From Helopsaltes ochotensis (Eukaryota; Chordata; Aves; Passeriformes; Locustellidae), in NCBI GenBank assembly GCA_013400155.1, contig VXBM01000024.1, forward strand, positions 1 to 64,000: a stretch of DNA of 64,000 bases. Direction: 5' to 3'. Both the position numbers and the translations under genes were made by a program. Numbering within the stretch: position 1 is the first letter of the stretch; each line of letters starts with the position of its first letter. Of the stretch, positions 47,768-61,800 are shown in pieces. Below the pieces are notes generated by a model that saw nothing but the letters and a program-made list of their open reading frames with translations, was not told where the DNA came from and ran no database searches.

Positions 47768-48838
47768 CAAACCAAACTACTAAGACTCAAACAAAAGGAT
47801 TCTTAGTTTTATATTTTTACATTATAGGTAATATTTGTCTGCCAAACATAAAGAATTAAATTTGTGCAACAATCCAGATCTCCAGTAGACCAGACTCAAA
47901 GCAGAAAGTTTATTATGACCCACTAAACTTTTTCAGAGTGCAAAATAATCACATTCTGTTCCATTTTTCTTATCCTGTTACTTTTCGTTTGTTCTGTGAG
48001 TTATGACTCCTTGTAGCTGCTCAGATCATCACTTTATTTGCTGTATATACCAAGTTCCATTTATCTATCCTCCTTTCTTATAACAATTGATTTTTGCATG
48101 GATCCTAACTACCTAACAATCTTTCAAGGATTACTGCAAATTTGTCAAACTCATAAAAATATATGTGCCATTAATTTTTGCCACTAATTCTTTATCACCT
48201 GAGTCAGTTAAACCAGATTTTGAATTGTGTCAAACACACGCGCATACTTTCTGAAGAATTACTAAAAACTCTGTTCTGACAGAGGCAACTTTAGATGGCA
48301 GTATAAGCATGACCTGGCATGAGATTTTTTTGGTAGTCCTAGAACTTGTACTGCCTGCACCTCAGTTTTAGACACCAAATTAAATACTGCTGGCCTCTTA
48401 ATCAAGCATCATGCATCCTGATACAAAATCTAGTATTAAACTAGGCAGAACAGGCCATAATTCTGTATTCAATTTCTTTTTTTTTTTTTCCAGAGAAGAG
48501 GGGACAAATGTCAAATTCACAGAGAGACACTGCTATTTCACTGCAGAAATAATTAGATGGACCTTTCTTGACTCCTAGACTACAGAATAAAGTACTTCTA
48601 GGTAATAGTGCCCTTTGTGCTGTTTTTAAGAGTCGTGACTGATGCTTCCTCTTGCAAAGGCACACATCCCTCTGTGATTAAATATTTACCACAGTGAAAG
48701 AGCAGCAGAAGGACTAAGTGCCTCCAATTGACTATTGAGGAGGTCCATAAGGGACTACAGTACATATATAAATATTTTAAAAGATCAGGTCAGAGCAGTG
48801 TCCATATCAAGCCATCTCCCTGTAGATCAGGATGTGCT

Positions 48839-48878
48839 GTTTGTTGGTAGGCAGATGGATGTTTGCTTACCAACAAAC
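48839..48878. repeat. Short hairpin-forming inverted repeat
   Basis: GTTTGTTGGTAGGC at 48839-48852 and GCTTACCAACAAAC at 48865-48878 pair at 13 of 14 positions around a 12-base loop. Stem length is below that of a microRNA precursor, so it is listed only as a hairpin. Confidence 0.8.
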
Positions 48879-51800
48879 TAAGCCTCCACTTTTCTTGTTG
48901 TGCCTTTGCAATAGATCACTGGTTAAATTATCACATTAATCATGCATATGAAGAGCTCTGCTTTGCCTGGCGATTAAGAAGGGTGAGAAAAACATAATTA
49001 AAGGTGCTACAATCTGTTTTGTTTGTCCTGGCTATTGTTATTGTTTCCAGAGTTCACTCACAGGAAGAAAATTCACATTTAATTCTTTGGACCGAGAGTC
49101 CTCTGAATTGATGAGGTTCTTAGCCACATGGGAGCCATCTGTCTCTTTCCTTGAAAAGACAAAATACAGGGCATCTTGCCCCAGGTCTGCTATCAAGAGC
49201 ATTTGGAGGGAGTGGAAGGGAGTCAATAATGCTCTCCCAGGCTGGCTGCTGATCCAGGGCGTAAGCTCATGCTCCAAGAGAAAGGTTGGCCAGTCCTTGG
49301 CTTATATCTTGAGGAAATGGATGATCATTGAGAGGGTTTTTTAGTCCATAGCTGCTCATCTGTTTTTTACCTTTTTGTGGATAACAACTCTAATTTGGGG
49401 TCCTTCTAAAACCTGTGGTTGTGGAATTCATCTGGTCTGCCAGTACCCTCAGGAGAGTCTCCTATAGAACCCAGGGCTTGCAGACCTCTGTCTGGAATTC
49501 TCATCCTTCTGGCTACATCTTGTTTGTGGTAGTAGAATGAGCTGAGGAAAAAAAAAATAGAAAAAAGACAAAACCTGAAAAAGTGACTCTGTTGCAACAG
49601 ATTTGGGGTACCAGAATAATTTGTTCTATACTGACCTGTGGTGATATATAGTAATATATAAATATAATTCTGGATGTGATGAGGAAAATAATTAATCAAC
49701 AGTTTATCAAATATATGTCTGAAAATAAAGTGTGAAACAAGCATTTTTAAATGCAGCCCTCTGAGGTTTGAGATCACATATTAGGTGTTACAAAATCTTA
49801 CAGAAGTTTAAGGTATGTGAGTGAAACAGTTCATTGCTACTAAGACCAGGGCAAGGACAGAGGGAGTTTCAGACAAGGGATATCTATTGCTAGGTTTAAA
49901 TGCCTTTCCTTTCATAACTCTATTTTCAGTTCCTCCATCCTAGTCACACAGACATGAGTTTAACTCAGACTCTGTGCACAGGATCTCCTCCTACCCGTGT
50001 TTGGGGTACCTCAGAACACATTTGAAGCCATGATAGAGCCTGAATGCACTGCTCTCCCATCCCCGTGGGGGCATTGCATGATGTGAAAGGCTCGCTGTGG
50101 GACACCCCTCTCCTGGGGGAGCAGAACCCAGGAGGAATGGAGCTAAGCTGCAGCAAGGCTTTGTTAGCCATCAGCTGTGCTAACCCTGGCACCCTGTGTG
50201 TGCGGGGAGGGGAGAGGCAACTGCTGTTTGGCTTCTGGGGGTCCTTGCCTGTCAGGGTACAAAGCGCTGCTCATGCTCGCGTGACCTTCCCATAGGAACC
50301 TGCTTTGCAGTCAGGTGCTGAAAGGTGTTTCACACAGTTAGTTATTTCTGGTGGGTAACAGGCCCCTGGCTTCAGCAGCTTCTCTTGCAGGAATAGAGTA
50401 GGTTGTCTTTTTTGTTTTCAGGCTGAATAAAGAGGAATTTATGGAAGCTTAACAAAAAGTTTGTTTGATAAGAAGACATTACCAACACTGATGATTAACA
50501 GAGAGGTATAATCAAGGGTGCCACCTCCTGAAGCAGGAAGAAGGTAACTCAGTTCTGGAGGTTTTGGGTAACATCTTTTGAAAACTGCTCTCCTTGGAGC
50601 TGAAGAATGGCGCTCCTGTCTCTCCTCTGCTTGCATGACTCCCAGGGACCAGCAGTGCAGCTATTGTTGGCAGAGCAACACCCACTACATTTTAGAAAAC
50701 ATGAATCAGGGATGGCAAGCAGTATAGGGCTTTTCTTTTGCCCTAATAAAACACAAGCTGGGCTGTAATTTCTCCAGTGATGGGTAGCACTGTGTCTCCA
50801 TGTGCAGCCTTGGCCATGATGAAGCTGTGCTCTGGTCAGGCCCTCTGCAAACCATACCCAGTAGATGTTGAAAAAGCTAACAGCTCCCACCCGTGTTATA
50901 TGGAAAAGATGAGATTTGTTTCTTTATTTTTAGAATGGAAAACAACCTCAATTGTGGCAGAAGACTTGCAACTCCAGCATAGAGAACAGGTTGCAACAAC
51001 GTGCATGGCTGGTAAATAGACTTATTTTTCATATTTAACAGATGCACCCCTTGCCTCAAGGTTCAGACGCACACGTTTTAGTCAATGCACACCAATCAGG
51101 ATATATCCTCTACACAGCCAGGGCATTCAAAGATGGACTACTTTTGGATCATATTAAAGAAGATGGAACAAGAATTAGGTTGTTATTTCTTTGCATGTGT
51201 AGAGATATATGTAAAATTGTGCTGATCTTTTAATTGTGATATTTGTTTTCAGTAGATCTGACTGAGAGGGAAATACATGAAAATACATTTCAGGCAGCAT
51301 CTTGTTTTAAAAAATTTAATGGCTACATATCTACGTGAAACATCTTAGCAGGTTCATTTCTGGTGAAATGAATGATTATCAGCAGACATCAAAGAGGTCA
51401 TCATGCCACCTCTGACTGTCTTAGCCATGAAAAACAAAAGGGTTTTTTTTATTGTGATTATGATCACAATAATGTCAGAATAATAATTACTTTTTTCTAC
51501 ACAACAAGTACACAACACTATTGGAATTCTACTTCTCAACATGTTGGTTATCTCAAAGGAATCATAATTTACCATTTCAACTCCACCAAATATTCAGGAC
51601 GGTATATGCTGCTACAACCTGAACATGTTCATTTTCATTTAAAACTGTTTTGACTTCAGCAGTACCCAGAGATCTTATACAGGACTGGGATGATAAACAT
51701 ACCCCAAGATGTGGCCAAGGGCCAAGGAGCAGTTGTTTCAATGCTTCATGCTCTTGCTCTTTGACAGCATCTTTAATAAAGCTGTGTCTCTCTGGATGCA

Positions 51801-54175
51801 CCACAGACTTGTAAACTAAAAAAGTTCACAGTAGGGGAATTAACCAGGCTGAGAAACCCTGAGGGGATCTGAAAGATTTTTTTTCATTTTCTTGTCTTTT
51901 TTTCCTGTTTGATTGGAAAGAAAATATTCTGTAAAATATTCCTGTATTAAACAAAAAGGATTAAACTTCCCTGTTCCTCCTATCTTTTTTTTTTCTTCAC
52001 AGACACAATGTTAATTGGAATTTTTCCAAATATGCCTACATGGGTTAAAAAAGTCTCCAGTCAATGTACCCTATTTTCAACCATAATTGCTCCTATCTAT
52101 AACATGTGCCAAAAATACATTAAAAAATCAGAAAAGAGATGAACTTGCAAAATGAGTCTTATCCTTTAAAAAATCAGAAGAATGAGCATAATAAAAAGGA
52201 AGTGCCCAGAGTTTTCATTCTTATGAGTTTACAGGGAAGAGAAGGAAATGCTTGCACTTGCTTAAGAAACTTAGGGGATGCAGAAGTTAAATCCTCCAGC
52301 AAATTAAATACATTGCCAGAAATATAGAGAATTCCCTTCGGTCTTACCTACATCTTTCATCTGGAGTTGTCAAAGCACTTCTTAAGGCTTCAAGAACTGC
52401 TTTCATGCTGACATCTGGGACAATTACTCCTTAAACTTACCTTCTAGAAATATTTTGGCACAAAACATCACAGAAGCTAGCTCTTATAAAACTGGAGGTG
52501 GTGGTGTTGTTTAAATTAGAGGAATGGTAATATTCTACATGAAAACCTATCATATGAAGAGTAAAACTCTATATGACCAAAACTATTCACAAATGTAGGA
52601 TGAATTCAGAAAATTCTCTTTGTACAAAGCTTTAATAATGATACACGGGGGACAACATAGCTGAGGAAACAGGTGCAGAAAATGATTATTCCATTGAATA
52701 GCTCGAAAATGTGGAACAAGTTCAGACAATGAAAATCTACTTCCTAGAGGAAAGGGGAGCACAGAAATGGTCACATGACTCAAGTAAAGATAAAGGCAAA
52801 GCAGAGACCTGAGTGCATATTTAACACCTCTAACTTCAAACCTAAGTGCTTAATGCTGACAACCCGAGAATTGGTGTAAATGCCGTAGTATAAAATACTG
52901 TGAGATGTGCAAGGTGCTTAACCTGCTTTTCTGATTAGTGAGGAGAATTTAAGAACCATTCACATGTTTTAACTCAAAGGGACATATAAGTGTATGGCTG
53001 TCTGGTTTAATTGCAGTGCAGCATGTGATTGGGTCAAAGAAATTATGTATGCAAAATAATGACATAATATGCCTTGAATTTGATTTTTATCTGTCCAGGT
53101 TATAAACAAGTCTCAAAGTAACCACAGATCATGTCTTTCATAAGAGGAGTTTGGAGAAACAGGGGGAGTGTGCTGTGGAAGTTCAGTTGCAGCAGACTTC
53201 TTCAAACAAGATTAAGGATCACTTCTGAAGTTTTAACTGGTAAACATACATATATTTTAATAGGATATTTTTCCACATGTATCATAAATTCTTGAACTGA
53301 CAGATTGAGGGGAGGTACTCAGAGTATTGAATCCTGACTTACAGCCAAGACTAAGAACAGGTGTCAGTACTTTTACTGGGTGTGATAAAAACATGGGGTG
53401 TTTTACTGGATTTAGAGTGCCTTTGGAGGATGACAATGAGATTATGAAAATGACTGTGAAAAGAAAACAGTGTTATTGCATATAATCTCGTACTTTACTA
53501 TTCTGCATGTGTATTAGGTGTGCTTTCAGTGTTTGTGGGAGTATTCCTGACAGGCAGAAGAGCAAGTAGCTCCACCAGGGTTTGAAGAGAAGCAATGTCA
53601 CTGGCATGTGTAAGTGTTTGGGATGATTGAATCCTGGAATTATGCCAGCCTGATTCAGGGAAGAATGAGGGTAGTGAAATGACTATGGGAGGACTGGTAT
53701 AAAAATATACAGGGTGATCCAAAGGTACTACAAACATTACTTTTTACTACTAGAAATTTTCCTTATTTTTCGTACTTGCAGTTTCTTTAGAAGCAGTGGA
53801 CCTGTCAGTGGGTTATTTTCTTAAAAAGTCGTATTTTTCATGGATTACAGCAATAAGCTACAACTAAAGAGCAACATATTTTGAATTAGCACAAGGCTTC
53901 AGGCCTCGGTGCTCTTGCAGGGGAATATATCAGACTTTGTCACTTCTTTCTGGGATGAAGTTCAGGGCTAAATACACCTCCAGCACCCAAAATGAGATGA
54001 CCTTGGTAACATTAACACTGGCAGCTGGAGACACCTGAGCAAACACGGGTATTCTGAGCATGCTTTACACAGACCTTGTGCAGTACAGATGTGGAGCGAC
54101 CACCAACCTGGTACAGAAGTTCAAGAAAAGGGAACAAGAGAACTTCCCTAAAATTCACAAATGTTAATGGTAGCT
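48879..54175. other. Gene-free DNA, nothing recognised
   Basis: A GC-richer region lies at about 50030-50300, with G-runs near 50204-50216. AATAAA near 51772 and at 50745 carry no matching LTR ends. Open frames (up to 123 codons near 49406-49777) show no domain. A T10 lies near 51984. Confidence 0.5.
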
Positions 54176-54326
54176 CAGGAGCACAAGAGACAATGGGAAC
54201 AATCTGAAATGAGAGAGGCTCAGACTTCCCATGAGGGTAGCCAAGCAGAGTCACAGAGATATTGGGCAGTCTTAGAGCAGAGTGTAGGGCTGGGTGTCTT
54301 CCTTCCAACTGTTTTATCCTGTGATA
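54176..54326 (+). mobile_element. Degraded CR1 3' fragment (weak)
   Basis: GGAGCACAAGAGACAATGGG then AACAATCTGAAA resembles the CR1 3' segment that reads ACGAGAGGCAATGGGCACAAACTG. CATGAGGGTAGCCAAGCA follows in the right order. The end, GTCTTCCTTCCAACTG then TTATCCTGTGAT, resembles the CR1 tail GGTCCCTTCCAACC...CTGTGAT. About 150 bases of the normal middle are missing. Similarity is by eye and could be partly chance. Confidence 0.45.
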
Positions 54327-54359
54327 ATAAACATGGAAGGCACAGGTTCATAGATGTTG

Positions 54360-54465
54360 CTAAAAAATCCCAACAACAAAAACAAGAAAACCAACTTAAA
54401 ACAATTTTAAAAATCCCAAACAAAATCCAACCAAATAAACCCCAAAAGCATAAAAAGGCTTTTAT
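54360..54465 (+). repeat. A/C-rich low-complexity tract
   Basis: Runs of A interrupted by CC, such as CCCAACAACAAAAACAAG and CCAACCAAATAAACCCC. It lies shortly downstream of the CR1-like fragment. Confidence 0.85.
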
Positions 54466-56104
54466 TTAATACAACTGTCCTCTCTTGATAATTAAAAAGG
54501 TGGTGGTGTGGAAGGCACAGACAAATATTTGTGCAACAGCCATTATAAATGATATATGAAGGATAACCAAAGGAAGTTAAATTGCTCTCTCAGCAAGAGA
54601 GCAGTGAAAACAGAAGGGATTTGGACGAAAAACAGGCTCTGAACTTGCATTGATTAGAACTTCAGAAGTTTAGTCAGAATGAACAAATGTTAAAAAGTTA
54701 CCTTGGTCAAGTGAAATGATTAAGTGGAAACATTTTTAAAGCGAGCAAAATGCTTCCTAAAAGAATATGACAGTCTGACAGAAAATAAGCATCTGGTAGC
54801 AGACTGAAGTGAGAGCAGCTACACAGAAGAAAGAAAAGAAATGGAATACATTAGTTTGGTCTTGGTACAAGAGATCAATCACAGGGTTTGGGTTGATCTT
54901 GAAGCAACTCGTTCTACAATTGTAGTAGAAAAGGTGCTTAAGCCCCCGACAGTTTGAGCCCTGCTGTTCTTACAACAACACTAGAACAAGGGAACTTAAA
55001 CTAAGGTTTTTTTTAACTCTTTGTGAACTTTAGTATTTGATTGTTTTATCATGACAGATTCAGTTTTCATGAACTGGAAATTTTCCCTAAATGAATCAGA
55101 AAATTATATATGAAGTTTGCTCACTTGACTGAACTTAAGGGGCATCTTTTAAATCAGATGGGCACAGAGCATCCTCATACCTGTTGTGAGGATAGGATCC
55201 CACCCACCAAGGAGTGTGTGGACCTGGAAAGGTAGGCTATGGTTGCAGGGTTCTCCAGCACTGCTAGGGAAAATGGATGTGCTGAACATATTCTCATCCC
55301 TCCCAAAAGTTCTCATGCTGTTAACTGAAATGAGAGAAGTTTGCAAATGACAAAATATTTTGACTCGCTTGGCAATGTCAAATTTCATTTTGACATTTCT
55401 GAGGAATTTCTATGAAACTGAACCCTTTCATGAATAATTTGAAAGCATGGATTTTTCATTTTAATTCTGGATGCAAACAAACACTGAAATATTTGAATTA
55501 TCCATGCAGTGAAAACTGATTTTGGTCAACATTCTTCTGTAATCAGTTTAGGCACTGAATGGATTTTAATGATTCACAAACTTCCTGTGATATGCCAAAT
55601 ATCTTTTCTTTCTCACTTGTACCTTGAGTATGGTAAAATAATTAATTTCTTTAATCTTGACCTGCAATGGCCCTGTGTATCATTGAAACCTTTAGCTTTC
55701 TTTCCCCTGCATAAACATATTTGATTTTGCCTATTAGGAGCTGTGAAGCGTAGTTGTTAATAAAGTGTAGTTTTTAGGCCTCAGATCTTGTTTTACGTAA
55801 CATTAAGAGTAAGGTTTGCATATAGTCTGCCTTATCTGCTGCTAAAGCAAATGAATTTAGTTACTTATCCAGAGCACACTATGAAATTAATCCACTCTTT
55901 ACTTTTCTTGGTTTCAACTCCTTTCGTAGAGTCATTTCTTTGCTGTCAGACCAGATCTCCTCTGGGGGCAAGGAAGGAATCCTGGATGAAATTATCAAGT
56001 TTAATGAGAATTTTTCCTACCTATTAGACTTTTCTCTCTTAATTTTCAGCATGGAAATCTTAGGCAGTACTCATGTTGAAATGATTCCTGGGTTGTCAGG
56101 AATA
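54466..56104. other. Gene-free AT-rich DNA, nothing recognised
   Basis: No feature recognised. AATAAA near 55759 is without LTR ends. Confidence 0.5.
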
Positions 56105-56300
56105 TATATCCTTAGAAACCCGGCCAGCAGTTTCTATAATCTTCACTGGGCACGAGCCCAGTGTGTGCCCAGACTAAGGTCCCTTGGCATTAATAGCATC
56201 GCACCAACATGGTCGTTCTTGGAAGTTCACATCAAGCATGAAAATCATCTGTTACTTGCGAGTTTGTGTACAATGTCAGCGAACCCTGCAAGTTGAAGCT
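56105..56300. promoter_or_regulatory. Candidate conserved element with small palindrome
   Basis: Six CpGs in 200 bases (CCCGGCC, GCACGAG, CATCGCACC, GGTCGTTC, TTGCGAG, CAGCGAAC). A hairpin pairs CTGGGCAC at 56146-56153 with GTGCCCAG at 56165-56172. It is complex and repeat-free. The frame across it (118 codons from 55940) has no recognisable domain. Confidence 0.3.
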
Positions 56301-58744
56301 GAGGATCTTGCTGTGAATAATGACAAGCCTAAACCTCATCAATAGCTGTGTTCCAAGAAGCCTGTGCACAGCTGGTGGCAAAATAGACACGTTTAATTTC
56401 CTCATATAGCTGTGTAATTTTAAAACATGTTGTGTATACATACACAGATCAGATTTTGAATTTGTTGTTGGATGTAGCAATTACAGCTGACCTTCAGAGT
56501 GGAATCTCAGAAAAAGAATAGAGAATAGGAATGTTATACAAAAATTTATCTATTTCATCTCCTTTGTCTCCTGCGGTGGTAGAATTTTGGTTGCTCAACA
56601 TCCTCCAACCGTTACAAAGGAAACGTTTGGCTATTTGGCCCAGATCTTCTACAGCACAACAAAGGTCAGCAGAACATTCACATCTATTTTCAATAGGCTG
56701 CACTGGGTCTTGTTTCTGTTGGTGAATATCAGGAACATTTGTTTAAAACTCATCTGACACTGTGCAAATATAAAAGTACAAGATCAGAATGAGAACCAGG
56801 GGAAAGCTTTGATAAATATTTCTATCTTTACAGAATGGTTTCTCATATTTTCAACCTGTTCTTGGAATGCAAATGGAAACTTTAACAGGAAAAATTACCT
56901 GAGCAAGAGATTCAATGTAGGTTCTGGCAGAAAAACACAAAAAATCTTGTGGATCTTTCTAGAGAAATGTGAAAAAATGAAACCATCTCTTCTCTTTTTG
57001 CAGAAGAGCCCCAACACTATGACAAATTGTGGCTGTATTGATGAGACTGTTCAAAATAGTGGTTAGAACACAGTGGGATGTGCTGGTTTTTGTTTTTCTT
57101 TATTTAAGGTTAGCCGCTAATGGAAGGACTCTCGAAGACAAGTGATAAGTTGACCAAAGGCAGGCTCATTCAAAAAGATCAATGGTCCAACAGCACTCAT
57201 CTATTATCTTGGACATGTGTGCATGGTAATCAATGGTCATCCATCTCTTTCCTGGAGGTCAAATAATCTTTTAAATTTTGTATGCTTGGTACCCTGGTAG
57301 AGAGCTTTTGATAATACCTGCACAAGCTTTTCCTTTTCTATTAAAAAAAAAAAAAAAAGTACTAAATTATCTAAACTATACAGGATATGGTTCTTCAAAA
57401 TGTAAAGGGAATAACTCCTTGAGGTGTGAAGTCAGCTCATGGCCATTTCTTCTTCCTGTTTTGAGGCAACACAGTTTTAAATGCTTTTACCTGTAATGAT
57501 TTTTAAATCAGTGACATAGCGAAGTTTTAGAGCTGAGTTTATTGTTTATGAAACTGAGTAAATTAATCTTGCAAGATGGCATAAAAGATAACGCTGTTAG
57601 ATGAGATTGGTGCAGTGTCAAACTTATAGTAAGATCTGTGTCTTACCGGGGAAGAAACTTCTACAATGTGTCTGAAATAGAAGACAGAACTATGTTAAAT
57701 GCATGTACCTCTGAACGTTTAACTTGGCAATAGAAATTTCCGTCCTTCTGGTAATGTAAGATCTGGCTTGATCAGATGAACCTAATCAAATATCCTTCAA
57801 GACAGACCTTCAGCTGGGTGGAATAAATAGCCACTTGACAGTTTATAGCATATCTTGACAAGAGAGGAACAAGAGTTGTTCTTGAGATATTCCCCGGTGT
57901 GCAAAATACTCAGAGAAAGGCAGTATCTTGCTGATTACACAACCTATGCAGCCTTAACTGAAAGACTTCTCAGCTGGAACACAAGTAGAAAATACCCAGT
58001 TAAATTATCATATTGCATAAAGCAAATTATTGTATTTTTATCAATTTGTTTTGTTTCTCTTGAAAAAGAATTGCATCAAGAGCTTTATTATCACCAGGAA
58101 TTCTAAAATTAGGTAAAAAATTAACCTTAATAAATATTAGTCTCATTTTTATTATTTTCTCTTTGAGACACATTGCTCTGTTCTAATGCATCAGGTTTTT
58201 GTAAGAACCTGTCCTTATTTTTGTTTTCTAAGTGTTTAATGCAGAGTGAAGATGGATGAAATAAGATATCCTATGTTGACAAGGAAAAAAAAATCATAAT
58301 TTACTAAGTGGTTTACATATGTCTAGTATTCTTACAGTAATATATTATTACATTATTGTATATATATTTTTATTTTAAAAAAGTTAAGTTGTGGAAGAGA
58401 AAAATTAAGGAAATTGATCCAAGATTGACCACAGCTATCTGAATTCTGTCATAATAAAATGATGCAGCAAACTGGAAGCAAAAAAAACATGTTGAAATTA
58501 TGTGAACAGATATCTCCTGAAGAAGATTTTTTATTCAGATGAATTCTTGCTCTTGAAGAAGAAAACACTGGACCTTCCCTGCAGGTATATTGCCATTTCT
58601 CTAGTGCCTAGCCTCAGATGTGTCCCTGAGTGATTAGTATGATTGCAAAATGTAGACAGCAGTCTGATGCTATTCATCCAACAATTTTTTATCACTTTCT
58701 AAACTAAACTCCTCACAAAACTGAAGAGTGAGCTAATGCATAAC
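56301..58744. other. Gene-free DNA with homopolymers
   Basis: A16 lies at 57343-57358. An AT-rich TATTATTACATTATTG region lies at 58336-58375. No exon or transposon was recognised. Confidence 0.5.
57343..57358 (+). repeat. A16 homopolymer
   Basis: Sixteen consecutive A after CTATT. Confidence 0.9.
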
Positions 58745-58831
58745 TAAAAAAAAAAACCAAAAAACCAAAAGAAAAAAAACCAAAACCCCAAAATGTACAA
58801 AAACCCCCCCACAAAACACACACACAAAAAT
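58745..58831 (+). repeat. A/C-rich low-complexity tract
   Basis: Runs of A with CC spacers, then C7 and a short CACACACA. Similar in style to 54360-54465. Confidence 0.9.
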
Positions 58832-61800
58832 AAGTCTCATATCCTGGTTAGTATCTCACAGGAAGACTGGCAAAACAAAAAACCCAAATGTTTCAGGTCT
58901 TGGTTCTGTTCCATAATAATTTTCACAGAAGACAAGTGTCACTATGCAACTGCCATTCAAGTGAAGTGGAGTCTGCATTTCATTTTGACTCAGAGGTGTC
59001 GATGTGCTGATTAGTTTTCTGATACAGCTTGGTTGTCAACATTTAAAACATTTCTTGGAAGAAGAAAAATAATTTTGAACAGAAGGCATTCTGTTATACC
59101 TATATTTATACATATTTCCCTGCACCCTCAAAACCTAGTTCTAAAGCGGTATTGGAAGAACTGTCACCATCAGCTTGGAAACTGGTCCATTGACAGCATG
59201 TATCAATCAGTCGTCTCTCACAAGTATATAGGTTCTTTTTTCCTTTGTTTCTTTTTCTTTTTTTTTTTTTATTAAACTTGTTTGAATAGTTTAATGTTTT
59301 CCCTAAAGAAAAAAACAGACTAAATTCAGCATGGACATTTTGGAAGGTGGCATCTCTCATTAAACAGAATAACTGTATATTTTTATTTTCTTTTAAATTG
59401 TAATTGATTATAGGTCATAAATTTGTAATTAGGGTGCTTGCAGGAGAGGAAGAAGTTCTGTACTCCACAGGCTGCTTCAGTTTCATGTGAAAAATGACTG
59501 ATGGTTAACCTCCCTGCATGGTACCTACTTGTCAAGGCACTTTTATTATCTTTTTTTTTGCCACAGGATAGGAGAGTACCTTCTTTCCAGAATAGTTGGT
59601 AGCTTTAACATGCTCTTGGGAGAGGTGTAGCTGTGAATCCCTTTAGGCCGAAGAATACAAGGAAAGTGACTCTTCTGCATTTTTGAAAGGTGATTTATTT
59701 ATGTAAAAGGGTGAGGCCATGTCCTACAGTAGCTGTGCTCTCTAAGGGAGGAAAAAAGGCAAGTTGTTCATTTTTTTCTGGGAAGGAAGACTTTCTAGAG
59801 AGCAGGGTGTCTTTAGTTTGCACTGCACAGGGCAGGGGGCACCTGGCAAAGCGTGGTGTCTCACACATGTGCCTGCCCACAGCGGTCCTCCTGCACTGGA
59901 CACCCACCTCTGGGATGCCCAGGGGAGATCCTCAAGTACCTCTCACAGCAATACAATTTCTGCTTCAGAACTTTGACTCCTCAAGCTCATGATTTCAGTG
60001 CTCATCATTGCAGACTAAGGCCAGTTTTGCAACTGGGCTTTATTTAATCAATACCTGTGGATACAAGGCCTGTATCTCAGATCAGGACCAGCAAATACTG
60101 GTAAGAAGTTTTTTGCTTCTGGATAAGAAAAATAAAGATATTTCCCTGTGTTAGAAGGACATACAGAAGAAAGATATGTAAAGATAACACCTTTCTTGCT
60201 AAAATATCCAAACTTTCATCAGCGGAAAGAGTACTGATTGAAAGTGGCATAAAGACTACCATGAGGAAGTTCATGTTCTGTGTATTTTTCCAGGGATATC
60301 ATTGACATTAGTTATTTCTGATTTTATTATTGTTTCTTGTTATAAGTTGCACCTGCAATGTCTTCCAGAAAGAGGATTAAAGAAAATATACATTTTTGTC
60401 CTTTATAATTTGACAATTATCTCTCGGCAGTGCTGTGTGCGGGGTCAAATTTACAAAGTCAGTTTCTTGATCTATCCATTTATGTATTGGTCTTTCAAAA
60501 AGCAGCAGGGGACACATGAGAATTTTAAAATGTGATTGTAAACTGAGACAAATTATCAAGGGGACTCAGCAACAGGTAAAACTTACCAACTACTTTTAAC
60601 TTTCTGTTTTAGATTAGACTTTTTCAGCTTCATGGCATCTGTGGGCAGATCCTTACCTCGCTGTTTTAATTTCCTATACAGCCCTTTCAAAGACAATTGC
60701 ACCTATGCACGAATATTTACATGACTTCAACCACACACTTTCTCAAGCCATGGGATGCAATCTACTTCCAGAGCAGACAGCTTCTCATCCCGCCAGGTGG
60801 TTCTTGTGGCTTTTTTGGCAATGTCCCTTAGGTAAGGTAAACTGTGAAAGGGTCAATGAAATTAGGTAACTTCAGTGTGCTCCAGGGTACAGACGTCCTC
60901 TTTCTGGGGTGAGTGTTCTCAAAGAAGTGTTTGAGGCCCATATGGGTTCAACCACCTATGGTACTCTTGGGGATGACAGGTCACACAGAAATGGAGTCAC
61001 GATTGGAAATCACTTGAGGTGCTGTGCTAGGGGGTTAAGTTCCATCTCTGCAGGTTAGGAGCTCTGTTAGATGAGGTGTTCCACTCAAAATCAGGAATTC
61101 CAAACCATTGTGCCATAAGGTCCTTGCAATGAAGTGATAAGTGATAATGCAGCCCTTAACAAGAGTCTTCCACTTGCTCTCACTGAGGTGACAAGGAGGA
61201 ATCCTCATAGAGGAGTGCAAGAGAAGGAGCTAGTTCTTTCTGACAGGAAAACAAGATGCACTTGTCCTGCTCAAGGATCCCAGGAGATGGAGAAGTTCAT
61301 TGCCCTACTCTTTACCCCTTCCTCCCCACTTCTGGACAGGACAACATCTTTCAGACCCCCAGTGTGCCCTGCAGCAGACAAGCATTAGCAGATAGCCAGC
61401 TTCCTCCACCTCCGAAGTGGACAGTCCCCTTGGATACAGTGCTCCTTTAAGAGTTTTACTAAATCTGCACGTGAGCTCAATCTGCCCATGGAAGAATTTC
61501 CATTTGTGCAGATGGTATCATTTGGCAGATCACTCTGATGTTGGCAGCGTCACAGGGGTCATACTTGTGCACAGATGGACTGTTCTTCATCTGTTTCTTT
61601 ATTGTAATAGACCCAAATAGGTTTTCCCACAATAGTGCATATGCGCGGTACGACTCTCCTTGTTCCCTGTCAGACAACTTATTTAGTGAGAGTACACAAA
61701 AATTTCTCTCTCTGTCTCCTTCTCTTTGTTCATGTATCAAATCCTCTTTGTTTTGGGGATGCAGGGTGAAGACGGACCTAGGAGAGCTATCAAGGATCTC

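Larger units (their letters stand above)
43216..48838. other. Gene-free DNA with minor repeats
   Basis: AATAAA-containing stretches near 43938 and 46220 recall LTR 3' parts, but no TG/CA ends with duplications could be matched. An A-rich run lies at 45119-45137, an A18 at 47750-47767 and a T-rich run at 48477-48489. No exon was recognised. Confidence 0.5.

Noticed and set aside
48839..48878. Hairpin considered as a microRNA precursor
   Set aside because: The stem of about 14 pairs is too short and no known microRNA seed was recognised.
51577..51830. AATAAA near 51772 with LTR-like downstream words
   Set aside because: No consistent termini or target duplication after trying several CA ends.
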